Shown in pieces: positions 8,070 through 18,078 of a stretch of 64,000 nucleotides of DNA. A model generated the notes under the pieces. It was not told the origin of the DNA, made no database searches, and was given only the letters and a program-made list of their open reading frames with translations. The translations under genes and the position numbers were made by a program. Position 1 is the first letter of the stretch. The number at the start of each line of letters is the position of its first letter. This stretch comes from Salirhabdus sp. Marseille-P4669 (GTDB lineage: Bacteria > Bacillota > Bacilli > Bacillales > Alkalibacillaceae), in the NCBI RefSeq assembly GCF_900240405.1, contig NZ_OEQK01000004.1:240320-304319 (forward strand), written 5' to 3'.

Positions 8070-11000
8070 CTTCCTCCACCTCTTCCATATTTTTCTTACG
8101 TTTAAAATGTTGTTTGCTATATACGAGTGCAGATGCTATCAAAGTTACGACAAGTAAGATTAATAGCACGAGATAATAGTTCCCGTCTGTGTTATAAAGT
8201 AAGGACATATATACATTCGATACTGGGTTTGTAAAATTGAAATTCGTTACAATGATGTTGATTAGTGGTGACACAAAGAATATAATGACACCTACACTTA
8301 CTAACCAACCTGTAAACGGTCCGAATGTAAAGCCTGCACGCACCACGTTAGATGCTGCAAACAATAATAGGATGGTAAAAATGGACCATTTAAGCGATTG
8401 TGCGTCGTCTAAGGTATAGATATTCAAACCGTATAGACTAATAATTAATCCTACTGCAACATTCATTAAAATATACAATGCACCTTGAATCATAAATGGC
8501 ACTGTATTGTAATAACTACTTAAGAAACCAATGAGCAAGCCACTTACTAGAATGATAATGAACAAGACTACTGGTGGTGTTTGTGGCGGTGCTTCTTCTT
8601 CCTCAGACAATACTTGACCATTTGCTTGACCTTGCACTTGAACCGGGTTTGATAAGTAATCGTAAACATATGGATTACTTTGATCGTCTACAAACGTATT
8701 ACTTAAAACCTCATAGACGTCATCACGTACCTTTTCGGTTGAATCCACGTTTGTTGCCCAGTTGCTATTTAACTGATTGGAGCGTTGCTGAACCGTACTT
8801 ACTCTTTCTTGAAGCTCCTCGGTGTAGCTTGTTACATTGTTTTGACTCTCCTCAATTGAAGTAAGGGTATCCGATAGATTTTCCAAGCTACTAACCGTAT
8901 TTTGTTGCATTTGGAAGATCATCTCCCCATTTAACTGCTGTAGGGCAGGGGATTCTTCCCATTCAAATACGTCAGCGTTTACTTCTTGTAATGCGGTTGT
9001 GATTTCTTCTCCTTGAATTAACATTGATTTTAGGTCTTTTGTAATGCTTTCATTTTCACCTATGACAGTAGTCTCATATGTCTCTAAAAAGCCTAATGTA
9101 TTAACAATTAAGTCTGCATAATCTTCATTCATTGTATCAATACTTTCTAAGATGGCATTATGGAAGCCAGATTCCTTCTCCGTTAAAGCAAAGAGTGTAT
9201 CAATAGATGTTTGGAGTTCGTTGTCTTCCATTAATGTTTCCAAAATTTTATCACTTGGCTTATTCCATAAATCTAATAAGGACTGATACGTCGAAAGGTT
9301 TCTTGCGTAAGAGATTAATACAGGAATATCATAGTTTGAAATTTCTTGTTTGAATAATTTATCAAACTTCTCCTTTGCGCCTTCAGGCAATGTATCGTTC
9401 TTTATAATCTTTTGTTCTAAAGAATTAAATTGTTCACTTACTAAGGATAGTACCGTACCATATTGAGTTTCCCATTCATTTGCATACTCGTTCCACAATA
9501 TCTCATAGTTATTTACAGTATCTCCAGCAGATTTAATTTCTAAAAATAGGTTATTTAGAATAGTACCTACTTTATCCCAATTTGGTGGTGGTTCAGTTCC
9601 ATCATTTTCAGTTTGTTGTACGTTACTTTGCTCAGTGGAATTAATAGTAGTTAATGTTTCAGTTTCATATCCCCCTGTAGTACCTGATTCACCACTTTGA
9701 TTACCTCCTTCTTCTTGATTTGGTGATATTTCCTGATCACATGGACTGTCTATATCTTCAGTAATCTCTAACGGATATAAAATATCAAGTAACTCTTGAA
9801 GACTACAAATGTTGTCTTCCATATTTTTAAGAAACTCCTTATCCATCTCGTCAGGCTTTTCTGGTTTAACAAATTCAATAGGTGTGGGTTCTTCTTCTGA
9901 ATTATTTGAAGAAGTTGCTAGTTGATCACCATCTCCATCATCCTCACCGCCGCCTTCTGGTGGTGGATCGGTTTCCTCTTCACCATCAAGTATTTCCCAA
10001 TCAGCTTCAATACTCTCTTCTAAAGTTGATAAAATAGTATATAATTCGTTCTCTTTATATAGTTCAATCATTTGTAATTGAATGTCTTCCAATTTTGCCT
10101 TCTGATTATTTAAATGTTCCTCACCAGTTCTCCAAGTTTGCCAATCTTTTAGTTGGCCATTCATTGTTTTAATTTGCTCTATAAACTCTTCGTCATCGTC
10201 TTTTTCGTATTCAGGTATAGTTAATTTATCAATTTTTGTAAGAACTGATTTCGTAGCAGCATTCATGGTCGTTTCAAAGGACTCAATTCCTGCCCCAATT
10301 GCTTCCTGATTCATCACCTGTGCCTCTTCCAACAACGCCTTCTGCTCCTGCTGCATTTCGATGTAGTCCTCTAAGGAATCTAGAAAACTAGATAATCGTT
10401 CCTCTGCTTGGAGGGAGGCTTCGAGATTTCCTTCCGCAGTTTCATCTGTTTGCTGCAATTGATTTAGAATGGACTCCAAATTATTCCGTTGCGCTTCAAT
10501 TTGATTCGCTAGCTCTTGAGAGGAAGGGGTGTAAAAGGAATACATTTCCTCTTGGAACGCAATTTCTTTTTCTAAAATCGTGTCGAATTGCTTCCGTATG
10601 TGCTCTACCTCTTGAGAGACATAATTCCAGTAAATGGTTGTCATTTCCTTATTTACCGTATTCCGGACATTAGCGAATTCTCGTTGGACTCGCTCATGAT
10701 TTTTGGCCTCCATATTTGGTCGGATTGAATACTGCAGGGATGCCTTAGTTGGAACCTCTTCCTTAAAAGTCATAACGTTTTGAGAAAAATCTGATGGGAT
10801 ATATAAAACCCCATCATAGGTTTCATTCTGTAAACCACTTTCGGCAGTGGAGCGATTTACAACTGTCCATTTAAACCCTTCCCGATTGCTTAGCAAGGCT
10901 GCAACCTCTTGACCGAGATTAATTTGTTGATCATTGTTTTCTGCGCCAGTATCTTCATTAACAATTGCGATGCTTCTCACTTTTGGATCTGCCGCTTCCT

Positions 11001-11112
11001 CTACTACTACAGTAGGCTGACTATCCACATAGTTGAGCAACAAAAGGGGAATTAAGAGTACAACCATCATTTTCCCAATTAGCTGTAACGTACTTTTGGT
11101 CTCTTTTTTCAC
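8056..11112 (-). CDS. esaA: type VII secretion membrane protein EsaA (YueB, phage SPP1 receptor family)
   Basis: A 1018-residue core component of the Firmicutes T7SS. An N-terminal transmembrane helix (about 12-27) is followed by a long extracellular coiled-coil-rich stalk and a C-terminal cluster of about five or six membrane helices (about 825-1000), the YueB/EsaA plan. The related B. subtilis protein is the receptor for phage SPP1 and extends through the wall. Residues about 370-535 form a Glu/Asp/Gly/Pro/Ser/Thr-rich stretch (EEETDPPPEGGGEDDGDGD) with two isolated Cys, probably a variable surface region. The GTG start overlaps the essC stop by 4 bp. Confidence 0.92.
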   Translation of the reverse strand: MKKETKSTLQLIGKMMVVLLIPLLLLNYVDSQPTVVVEEAADPKVRSIAIVNEDTGAENNDQQINLGQEVAALLSNREGFKWTVVNRSTAESGLQNETYDGVLYIPSDFSQNVMTFKEEVPTKASLQYSIRPNMEAKNHERVQREFANVRNTVNKEMTTIYWNYVSQEVEHIRKQFDTILEKEIAFQEEMYSFYTPSSQELANQIEAQRNNLESILNQLQQTDETAEGNLEASLQAEERLSSFLDSLEDYIEMQQEQKALLEEAQVMNQEAIGAGIESFETTMNAATKSVLTKIDKLTIPEYEKDDDEEFIEQIKTMNGQLKDWQTWRTGEEHLNNQKAKLEDIQLQMIELYKENELYTILSTLEESIEADWEILDGEEETDPPPEGGGEDDGDGDQLATSSNNSEEEPTPIEFVKPEKPDEMDKEFLKNMEDNICSLQELLDILYPLEITEDIDSPCDQEISPNQEEGGNQSGESGTTGGYETETLTTINSTEQSNVQQTENDGTEPPPNWDKVGTILNNLFLEIKSAGDTVNNYEILWNEYANEWETQYGTVLSLVSEQFNSLEQKIIKNDTLPEGAKEKFDKLFKQEISNYDIPVLISYARNLSTYQSLLDLWNKPSDKILETLMEDNELQTSIDTLFALTEKESGFHNAILESIDTMNEDYADLIVNTLGFLETYETTVIGENESITKDLKSMLIQGEEITTALQEVNADVFEWEESPALQQLNGEMIFQMQQNTVSSLENLSDTLTSIEESQNNVTSYTEELQERVSTVQQRSNQLNSNWATNVDSTEKVRDDVYEVLSNTFVDDQSNPYVYDYLSNPVQVQGQANGQVLSEEEEAPPQTPPVVLFIIILVSGLLIGFLSSYYNTVPFMIQGALYILMNVAVGLIISLYGLNIYTLDDAQSLKWSIFTILLLFAASNVVRAGFTFGPFTGWLVSVGVIIFFVSPLINIIVTNFNFTNPVSNVYMSLLYNTDGNYYLVLLILLVVTLIASALVYSKQHFKRKKNMEEVEEDEAS

Positions 11113-14100
11113 GTAATCACCACCCTTTTCCTAACGAATTGCGGTATTTGTATTTTTGTTTCTTTCCCATTTTCCACAATGTAGCCATATCCAGGTTGAA
11201 TTTCAGGCTCATTTCTTGTGTATGGAAGGGTAAAGAGGTTTTGATCCATTTTTTTCATTAATAAAATTGCTTGCCTAATTTGTTTCACCTCATTGGAAAA
11301 CGGATCAAATCCTTTTGTATATTCATTGGCATTTCCAGCTACAATCAGATGGAATCCCAAATGAGTATTGTTTTTCATAAATTTTGATAAGCCATCTTGG
11401 ATTAAGCTATCGGTGTTCTGTAAAAAGTTACCGAAACCGTCAATAACGAAATATATCGGTGGGAACGTTATTGCTTGATTGGACCTTTGTTGTAAATATT
11501 CCTGATATTTTTGCTCGCGTATTTGAAATTCTTGTTTCATCTCCTCCATCCAACTGGAGATGTGCTCCTTCGAATTCATATAGCGAATGTTATCTTCTTG
11601 CGCATAATCTACTAGCCCGCGATCAACGGTATCAAAGATTGCTAGATTTTTTATGGATTGCTCAAGCAACGTATTGATCACTATTTTTAATACATTGGTT
11701 TTCCCTTTTTGTGCCTGCCCAACGATTAAGCAATGTTTATTCTTAGCCATATCGAGATAAACTGGTTGAACTCGATCTTCATCTAAGCCGATAGGGAGAA
11801 ATCCTGCTTTTTTAGCCACGACATAATGCTTATAAAAGGATGTTTCATTAAGCTCAGTTGGCAGCATAGGAATGGCCTTAGGTTTGATTGTGCCTGTGTC
11901 ATGATACTTAATTTCCTCAATCGTAGCTTTTACGTTATCCAACACTTCCATGTCATTTGCTCCCTCTGCAGGAAGACAAATATGAGCTAAATAGGAAGAA
12001 TCCTTTTGAATATAAGCTCGACCTGGAATTGCTTCTAATTCGTATTGTGTACGACCAAGTAGGGTGGTTTTCTCCGATGCATCCATTAAGTAATGAACGA
12101 TTTTTGTTTTAAGGTTATTCATCAAAGCTTGACGTATTGCGTTAGCCCTAGTAGCTGTTAAAATCATATAAATACCAAGAGATTGCCCATCTCTCGCAAT
12201 TTGAATAAAACGATTTTCAATCTCCTGCATCTCTTCTTTGATCAAATCAAAGTTATCTATGGTGACAAAGAAGAGGGGTAGCTTTTGTTGTGCAATGGCG
12301 TTGTACAGTTTAATATTACTTACCTCGAAATCTCGGAATAATTCTCTACGCCGTTCCATTTCCTCTTGAATAAACGCTAAAAACTTCTCAATTTTACGCT
12401 GGTCATCAGAGCGGAAATAATCCCCAATATGAGGAAGCTGGCGTAAAGGTAATAAAGCGCCATTTCCAAAATCAAAAATATAAAAATGAACATCATCAGA
12501 GCTTTTTTGTTGAGCAAAGCCTAATAATAAGGTCATTAAGGTCATCGATTTTCCGTAACCTGAAGAACCGAAAACGCCAACATTTCCGTCCTCTGTAATC
12601 TTGTAATAATAGTCTGATTGTAATTGTTTTTCTGGTTCATCTGTTATTCCAATATGAACGGAGCTTGCGTCATCCTTTTCTGTTTTTCTCTTTGTAAAAC
12701 GTAGAGGTAACGGTGGCAACCATGGGCTAGATAGTTTCTCGATATGTAGCTCATGTTGAACCCGTACAATTTCTTCAGCGATTGCTTCTATTTCTGTCTT
12801 TTTATCTACCTTGGTCTTATTACGCTTCGTTGAGACATCGGAAAGTGGTACAAGACCTAGGTCCGTGACTAGTGATACAGAATCCTCAGCACCAAAGGAA
12901 TCCTTCTGGTAAGGAGCACCACTCCATGCTGATTGGAATAATTGATACAGTTCGTTGTTTCCAACTTGTAAGTATCCACGTCCGGTAATGGTTAATTTTG
13001 CTGCATCCGCATTTTTTAATATCTCTTTACTGTCATTTGCATCTTGTACTTTTAGTGAGATTCGGAATCGGGCATTACTCCAGATTTGATCATCAATGAT
13101 TCCACCTGGTTTTTGGGTAGCCAATATTAAATGGATTCCTAAGCTTCTACCAATACGAGCAGCACTAACAAGCTCTTTTATAAAATCCGGTTCCTCATTT
13201 TTTAGCTCTGCAAATTCGTCCGAAATAATGAACAAATGAGGCATCGGTTGGTCTGCCTTTTGGCTCCGATATAGGTCAGTATAGTCATTGATATGATTGA
13301 CTTCGTACTGATCGAACAATCGTTGTCTTCGTTTTAATTCACTTTTGATGGAAGCTAATGCTCGGGCACTGAAGTTTTTGCTTCCTTCAATGTTCGTAAT
13401 TGTTCCAAGTAGATGCGGAATGTGCTTGAAGGCTTGTGCCATTCCGCCGCCCTTATAGTCAATTAACAAAAAGGCTACTTCATATGGATGAAAATGAACC
13501 GCTAACGATAGAATATAAGTCTGTAATAGCTCACTTTTACCGGAGCCAGTTGTCCCTGCTAGTAGTCCATGAGGCCCGTGCGCCTTCTCGTGTAGGTTCA
13601 GCTCAACGAGGTCGTCTTTTCCTTTTAAGCCAATGGGTACAGCAAGTGACTTGGAAGACTGATTTTGACTCCAACGCTCTGGTATGCCTAGCTGCTCTAC
13701 TTTGTTTACATGGAACATTTCTAAATAAGACACCGTTTTCGGAATGGAATTACTCATGCCTAATTGATGCTCTAAAGAAAATAGTAATCTAGCAAATCGT
13801 TCATTCTCCTTCGTTTGAAAAGCATCAAGTTTAAACGGTAGATGTACGGCCTTTTGGTCTTGTATTAAAATGTCACCTTCTTGAGCGTTAATGTAACGAA
13901 TCAGTGTATGAATATTGTCTGATAAGCTTTCCTTCGTATCGGCTGCAAAAATAGTCGAAATACCAAGATGAGCAAATTCTCCTTCTAAATATTCCAAAAT
14001 GAGATGCTCAGATATAAGCTGTCGATTCGTCACAATAAAAATAAAGTGTGGTGCATATACTTTCTGTTCTTTTTTATTATCTTGCTCCTCTAAATCCCTT

Positions 14101-15557
14101 TGCTTAATCATTTCATAGATGGATGTAAGGAACTGATCCCGTGTTTGTTCATTGTAAATAAAGCCACGTCCATGAAAGTGTGGCAAACGGAAGTGGGGGA
14201 GCCATTTCATCCATTCCCAATCTGCATACTCTTCTTCGTCAAAAATCGCAATAAATCGCACATCATGATAGCTATGGTAAAAGGCTAACTGACCGACCAT
14301 TTGGTGAATTTCGCGTTTCACGACAGAATATTTCCCGATTAATCCTACCGCACCACTTGCAACATCTATGGTTAGAGGTGCCTTTCGAATGCTGCTATAC
14401 ACCTCTACCATTTGCTGTGCCTTTTCGAGTAGATCATCCATCTCTTGGTTAGACATATCGCGACTATGTACGGATACATCGTAGCTAGATGGTATCGTTG
14501 CCCGACCAACTCGTATATGTAAGAAATCCTCACTCTTTAGCGTTCTTTCCCAAATACGATTGTTAATTTGAAAGGTTAAATATTTCAAACGTTCAAAGGT
14601 GGGAAACTGGTATTGTAAAACTTCTAATTGTTTGTTTGATAACGCTGTTAGTTCCTCTCGCTTATCTTCCAAGTACTTCGTATACAATCGCTTTCGCTTT
14701 TCTTTTTTTCGTTTGGTGTTTTTCTTTTCTTTAAAATATTGAACAGAGGAGGTAATAATGGTTGTTGTAAACATTACGAGAGAAATTATGATAAAAATAC
14801 CCCTTGGAATCACAATCGCTACAAAACCCATTACGAGTAACATAACTAATGGTGGTAAGATAATGAGCCATAACGTCCGATTGTTATCATCGCTTTCCGG
14901 TGAAGGAAAGGTAAAGGATACTTTGTCATCTGGAAGCTCATAATACATTCTTGGTGTTCTTCGATAGTATGGATATTTCTGCTTCATTTCCGAGGTTGGT
15001 TCTGTAAACTTCGGTAGAGGGATAACATCTGTATCACTCGTAATGGATAAAACATCCTCTTCTTTTAACACAACCTCTAGATAGGGATGGAAGATTTCAT
15101 CGCCTAAGGATAATGCTGTTTTTTCTTTTAGTTGGTGGCCATTTACATAAACATTCTCTTCTTGAGGGATAACCTCCCAAAACGTATCTCTTCGCTGAAG
15201 GATAAATGCCGTATCCTGATGCTCTGACACAGCGGGAATAGGAATTTCGAACTGATTTCCTATATAATATTGTCTTTCTATCCTTTTTTCTGAACGAAGG
15301 ATAAACTCAATCGGTTGTTCTTGCGTTTCAATAGAAACAGAGTTGTTTTCCTGCAATTCTCCAATATGTTGATCATTAACATAAAAATGAAAAGGGCCAC
15401 CAGACTGCCTCACTAGGTTTATTTCAGGCTGTATTACGATAGATTGAATGGTGATCGTATGCTCCATGCTATTTCCAATGGAGATCCGATTTTGCTCTTC
15501 ATCGAGGGACAATTTTTGATAAACCCCTTGATAAAATATCCAAAGCTGTTGTTGCAC
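11109..15557 (-). CDS. essC: type VII secretion ATPase EssC (YukBA), FtsK/SpoIIIE family
   Basis: A 1482-residue motor ATPase of the T7SS, fused as in B. subtilis YukBA. N-terminal FHA-like domains (about 1-190) precede two membrane helices (about 226-272). Three P-loop domains follow, with Walker A motifs GTTGSGKSELLQ (about 665), GSSGYGKSMTLM (about 997) and GQAQKGKTNVLK (about 1277); the third is the least canonical. Domain 1 has a clear Walker B (FIISDEF). It powers and selects substrate export at the cytoplasmic membrane. GTG start with AAGGGGGTGTG upstream. Confidence 0.96.
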   Translation of the reverse strand: MQQQLWIFYQGVYQKLSLDEEQNRISIGNSMEHTITIQSIVIQPEINLVRQSGGPFHFYVNDQHIGELQENNSVSIETQEQPIEFILRSEKRIERQYYIGNQFEIPIPAVSEHQDTAFILQRRDTFWEVIPQEENVYVNGHQLKEKTALSLGDEIFHPYLEVVLKEEDVLSITSDTDVIPLPKFTEPTSEMKQKYPYYRRTPRMYYELPDDKVSFTFPSPESDDNNRTLWLIILPPLVMLLVMGFVAIVIPRGIFIIISLVMFTTTIITSSVQYFKEKKNTKRKKEKRKRLYTKYLEDKREELTALSNKQLEVLQYQFPTFERLKYLTFQINNRIWERTLKSEDFLHIRVGRATIPSSYDVSVHSRDMSNQEMDDLLEKAQQMVEVYSSIRKAPLTIDVASGAVGLIGKYSVVKREIHQMVGQLAFYHSYHDVRFIAIFDEEEYADWEWMKWLPHFRLPHFHGRGFIYNEQTRDQFLTSIYEMIKQRDLEEQDNKKEQKVYAPHFIFIVTNRQLISEHLILEYLEGEFAHLGISTIFAADTKESLSDNIHTLIRYINAQEGDILIQDQKAVHLPFKLDAFQTKENERFARLLFSLEHQLGMSNSIPKTVSYLEMFHVNKVEQLGIPERWSQNQSSKSLAVPIGLKGKDDLVELNLHEKAHGPHGLLAGTTGSGKSELLQTYILSLAVHFHPYEVAFLLIDYKGGGMAQAFKHIPHLLGTITNIEGSKNFSARALASIKSELKRRQRLFDQYEVNHINDYTDLYRSQKADQPMPHLFIISDEFAELKNEEPDFIKELVSAARIGRSLGIHLILATQKPGGIIDDQIWSNARFRISLKVQDANDSKEILKNADAAKLTITGRGYLQVGNNELYQLFQSAWSGAPYQKDSFGAEDSVSLVTDLGLVPLSDVSTKRNKTKVDKKTEIEAIAEEIVRVQHELHIEKLSSPWLPPLPLRFTKRKTEKDDASSVHIGITDEPEKQLQSDYYYKITEDGNVGVFGSSGYGKSMTLMTLLLGFAQQKSSDDVHFYIFDFGNGALLPLRQLPHIGDYFRSDDQRKIEKFLAFIQEEMERRRELFRDFEVSNIKLYNAIAQQKLPLFFVTIDNFDLIKEEMQEIENRFIQIARDGQSLGIYMILTATRANAIRQALMNNLKTKIVHYLMDASEKTTLLGRTQYELEAIPGRAYIQKDSSYLAHICLPAEGANDMEVLDNVKATIEEIKYHDTGTIKPKAIPMLPTELNETSFYKHYVVAKKAGFLPIGLDEDRVQPVYLDMAKNKHCLIVGQAQKGKTNVLKIVINTLLEQSIKNLAIFDTVDRGLVDYAQEDNIRYMNSKEHISSWMEEMKQEFQIREQKYQEYLQQRSNQAITFPPIYFVIDGFGNFLQNTDSLIQDGLSKFMKNNTHLGFHLIVAGNANEYTKGFDPFSNEVKQIRQAILLMKKMDQNLFTLPYTRNEPEIQPGYGYIVENGKETKIQIPQFVRKRVVIT

Positions 15558-15570
15558 ATTTCACACCCCC

Positions 15571-16959
15571 TTAGCTCTCTTGCTCTGTTGTTTGATCAGA
15601 AGTTTGTTCCGTTTGTCCTGTGTTATCTGTGCCATTTACATCCGTTTGTGATGTTGGATCTTCTTGTTGCTGTGAAGTCTCTTCGTTTGTTGGTATTTCC
15701 TCTTCTTGTTGGCTCGCATCCTGATTTTGACTGCCATCATGTTCAGTAGCTTCTTCTTGATCTGTTTGTTCTTCTTCGTCTACTTCTGCCTCAGCTGCTT
15801 CCTGTTCCTCTTTTTGCTCTTGTAAGTAGTCATCAATTTCCCGTTGAATTTCTTCTAATTGATTTTCTTTTTCTTCACCGCTTAGGTCATCATCTGCTTT
15901 TATTTCTTCACGATGCTTTAACAAACCGAACACAATTAAATCTCGATCCTCTAAATCCCGAGCAAGGTCAATTGCATCTTCATTCATTCCGCGACCAATA
16001 TATATCCAATATAAAAAGTATCGTTCATCTGATTGCAATGTAACGGTATTTTGCACATTGGTACGTTGTTCTTCCGTTAGAGATTCGTTTACGATATAGG
16101 ATGATGCTAATTGATATTTAACGATATAAGGCATATCTTCTGGGTCATATCCATCCAATCGACTCACTACGGAGCTATATTTCCCTTGTAAGAAATGATC
16201 TCCACTCTCGACATACGCCTGTAATTCTGGCTGCTTGAAAAAGGCAGCATACACGGTATAGACAATAGCAGGTATTAATAATATAAGGAGTGAAAGAGAC
16301 ATATATCGCCCTAGTTTCCACTTTCTTTTCGGTAGTTCGATATATTCTTTTGCTTTCTTTTCTTCTTTGTTGATGTTTTTCTCAATTAGACTTTCTAAAT
16401 TTTCATAGGATGTAACCGACATAATTTTCTTTGCTATTACGGATAACTCTAATGTAGATGAATGATGTAAATAGGATTCAAATGAATGCTTAGGATCAAT
16501 AAGAGACGCTATGGTTGCTTTTAATTCTTCCCGTGTACGTTCTTCGTCTTTTTCATAAGGTGGTATACTTTCCATTACGCCATAATGTAGAAAGTGTGGG
16601 ATTAGTCCCTTATCATATAAAATATTGCTAGGACAAATGACAGGATGTAGACGATTTAAGTGGTGTTGTTTTACTTTTTGTACTAACTGATAAGCAAATG
16701 TCCATCGCCAAATAATGCTTTTCGTATGGAGATTTTGTACGAATTGATAGGAAGAGGGAGGTGATAGTGTAAGTACGACCTCGTCTTCCGTAACGGTTAG
16801 TTGTTTATTCAATTCAGGATTTATACTTTTTAATAAGTCAATCTCAAGCTCATCACGCATTTTGAGCTTTGCTTTGTGAAAAACAATAGAAATGGTTTCA
16901 CCAACCGTTACCTTTGCTTCGGTAACTTTTTCTAAATAGGTTAATGTTTCTTCTGACAA
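15571..16959 (-). CDS. essB: type VII secretion pseudokinase-like protein EssB (YukC)
   Basis: A 462-residue membrane protein of the T7SS core. The N-terminal part (1-about 210) has the YukC/EssB kinase-like fold, then one transmembrane helix (about 220-240) and an external helical domain, ending in a Gln/Glu/Thr-rich tail of about 90 residues. In known systems EssB connects the ATPase and the EsaA stalk. A TTG start is preferred because GGGGGG sits nine bases upstream; an ATG 57 bp earlier would overlap esaB and lacks a ribosome site. It lies 19 bp after esaB and 13 bp before essC. Confidence 0.9.
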   Translation of the reverse strand: MSEETLTYLEKVTEAKVTVGETISIVFHKAKLKMRDELEIDLLKSINPELNKQLTVTEDEVVLTLSPPSSYQFVQNLHTKSIIWRWTFAYQLVQKVKQHHLNRLHPVICPSNILYDKGLIPHFLHYGVMESIPPYEKDEERTREELKATIASLIDPKHSFESYLHHSSTLELSVIAKKIMSVTSYENLESLIEKNINKEEKKAKEYIELPKRKWKLGRYMSLSLLILLIPAIVYTVYAAFFKQPELQAYVESGDHFLQGKYSSVVSRLDGYDPEDMPYIVKYQLASSYIVNESLTEEQRTNVQNTVTLQSDERYFLYWIYIGRGMNEDAIDLARDLEDRDLIVFGLLKHREEIKADDDLSGEEKENQLEEIQREIDDYLQEQKEEQEAAEAEVDEEEQTDQEEATEHDGSQNQDASQQEEEIPTNEETSQQQEDPTSQTDVNGTDNTGQTEQTSDQTTEQES

Positions 16960-16978
16960 CGTCTTGAACCCCCCTCGA

Positions 16979-17218
16979 CTATAAGATCTCCAGTTTGTCG
17001 CCTGTTGTAATACCACAATCCTTTAATATTTCAGTCCCTTTGCAAACATGCTTTTTATTTTGTTGGCGAATCCAATATCCTTCCCGTGGAGCTACCGAAA
17101 TTTTTTTTGTTTGCCATACAATGTCTACTAGCTTTTTCACGGTATATTGGTCGGATAAACGTAATTCTATTGGTGGTTCGTGGTAGTTCTTTAAATCCAC
17201 TGTAATTTGTATGTACAT
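16979..17218 (-). CDS. esaB: ubiquitin-like T7SS accessory protein EsaB (YukD)
   Basis: A 79-residue protein with the YukD/EsaB beta-grasp fold: MYIQITVDLK start, a central LSDQYTVKKLVDIVW helix and an end LEIL without the diglycine needed for conjugation. It is needed for T7SS function in related bacteria. First gene after the hairpin-containing gap behind esxA. Confidence 0.9.
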   Translation of the reverse strand: MYIQITVDLKNYHEPPIELRLSDQYTVKKLVDIVWQTKKISVAPREGYWIRQQNKKHVCKGTEILKDCGITTGDKLEIL

Positions 17219-17284
17219 AGTTTGTACTCACCCTGCTTATTTAATAGATTTATAGATTTGGAGCATGCATAAGCTTGAATAGAA

Positions 17285-17323
17285 GGCTTTTGTCTATCCT
17301 ACTTTTACATTACGACAAAAGCC
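17285..17323. repeat. 10-bp inverted repeat in the esxA-esaB gap
   Basis: GGCTTTTGTC and GACAAAAGCC are perfect inverted arms around a 19-base spacer, without a T-run. It may be an RNA processing or stabilising stem between the highly expressed esxA and the rest of the operon. Confidence 0.55.
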
Positions 17324-17355
17324 GGAAACCCTATAAATGCTCTCCCATTTCTATG

Positions 17356-17391
17356 AAAAAAAATAGCACCAGCAGATTTATGCGGCGCTAT
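17356..17391 (-). terminator. terminator (attenuator) between esxA and esaB
   Basis: On the minus strand a stem ATAGCGCC/GGTGCTAT with extra GCA/TGC pairing is followed by eight T. It lies just after the esxA stop, so most transcripts should end after esxA and only read-through reaches the machine genes. Confidence 0.8.
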
Positions 17392-17413
17392 GAGAAACTC
17401 TCTTAATGGATCA

Positions 17414-17707
17414 TTAACCGCGGATTTGCCCCGCTATTTGCTGATCTGTCTCTTCTAGTGTATTTGCAGTTTGTTGTAGTTGCATGTGAACGTCATTAAG
17501 AAGCTCAGACATCTTTTGGAAAGAAGGTCGTAATTCTTCGTACTGGCCAATAAATGCCTCACTTGAACTACCTTCCCAAATTTGTGCTAGATGGTCACGC
17601 ATGCCATCTAAACGTACAATCATTTCGGATACATTGGAGCTTTCGTTGTTATACTGTCTTGCAACGTCACGTAATTCAGCTGGACTAAGACGAATGTTTC
17701 CTGCCAT
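17414..17707 (-). CDS. esxA: WXG100-family secreted protein EsxA (YukE)
   Basis: A 97-residue WXG100 protein, the signature T7SS substrate. Two helices flank the turn IWEGSSSEAF, which contains the W-x-G motif, and the length and Ala-Gly-Asn start fit YukE. AAGGAGGGATTGT gives the ATG; the frame runs 17 codons further upstream through promoter DNA and is not used. It has its own sigma-A-type promoter and a downstream terminator, giving it much higher output than the machine genes. First gene of the operon, divergent from the LXG module. Confidence 0.96.
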   Translation of the reverse strand: MAGNIRLSPAELRDVARQYNNESSNVSEMIVRLDGMRDHLAQIWEGSSSEAFIGQYEELRPSFQKMSELLNDVHMQLQQTANTLEETDQQIAGQIRG

Positions 17708-17737
17708 ACAATCCCTCCTTGAATTAAATTCAAATTT

Positions 17738-17766
17738 ATTGTAATCATTCGGGAGCAATTAATCAA
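17738..17766 (-). promoter_or_regulatory. sigma-A-type promoter of the T7SS operon
   Basis: On the minus strand TTGATT, a 17-bp spacer and TACAAT, placed 31 bp before the esxA start codon. Confidence 0.7.
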
Positions 17767-17900
17767 AGCTATTTCAGAATATTTTAAAAAATGCATCATA
17801 AGTCTTATTACATAAAAAATAGACTAGATATTTAGATATACAATAATTGGTAATTAATGGGTAAAACATAGTAAAAATTCTATAATTTGGAAATTGTGGA

Positions 17901-17929
17901 TTTACCGAGTATTTGTATTGACTTATAAT
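17901..17929 (+). promoter_or_regulatory. promoter of the LXG effector module
   Basis: TTTACC, a 17-bp spacer and a consensus TATAAT. The predicted leader of about 140 nt before the first gene holds a short imperfect stem (about 17997-18021). The rest of the 370-bp divergent gap shows no gene. Confidence 0.55.
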
Positions 17930-18078
17930 AAATGCAAAATCTTAAAATGCCAGTAGACTGACTTCTTCACGAAAAGTGGAGAGCACTAAATTTCGATAAG
18001 CTTATGCTTCGTAAGTTTATTCCTTTATGTAAACCTCTTTTTAAGAATGGAATTGGAAGAAGGAAATGAGGTGAGAGC

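Noticed and set aside
13436..13792. 118-codon plus-strand frame inside essC
   Set aside because: Antisense shadow of the conserved P-loop region of essC.
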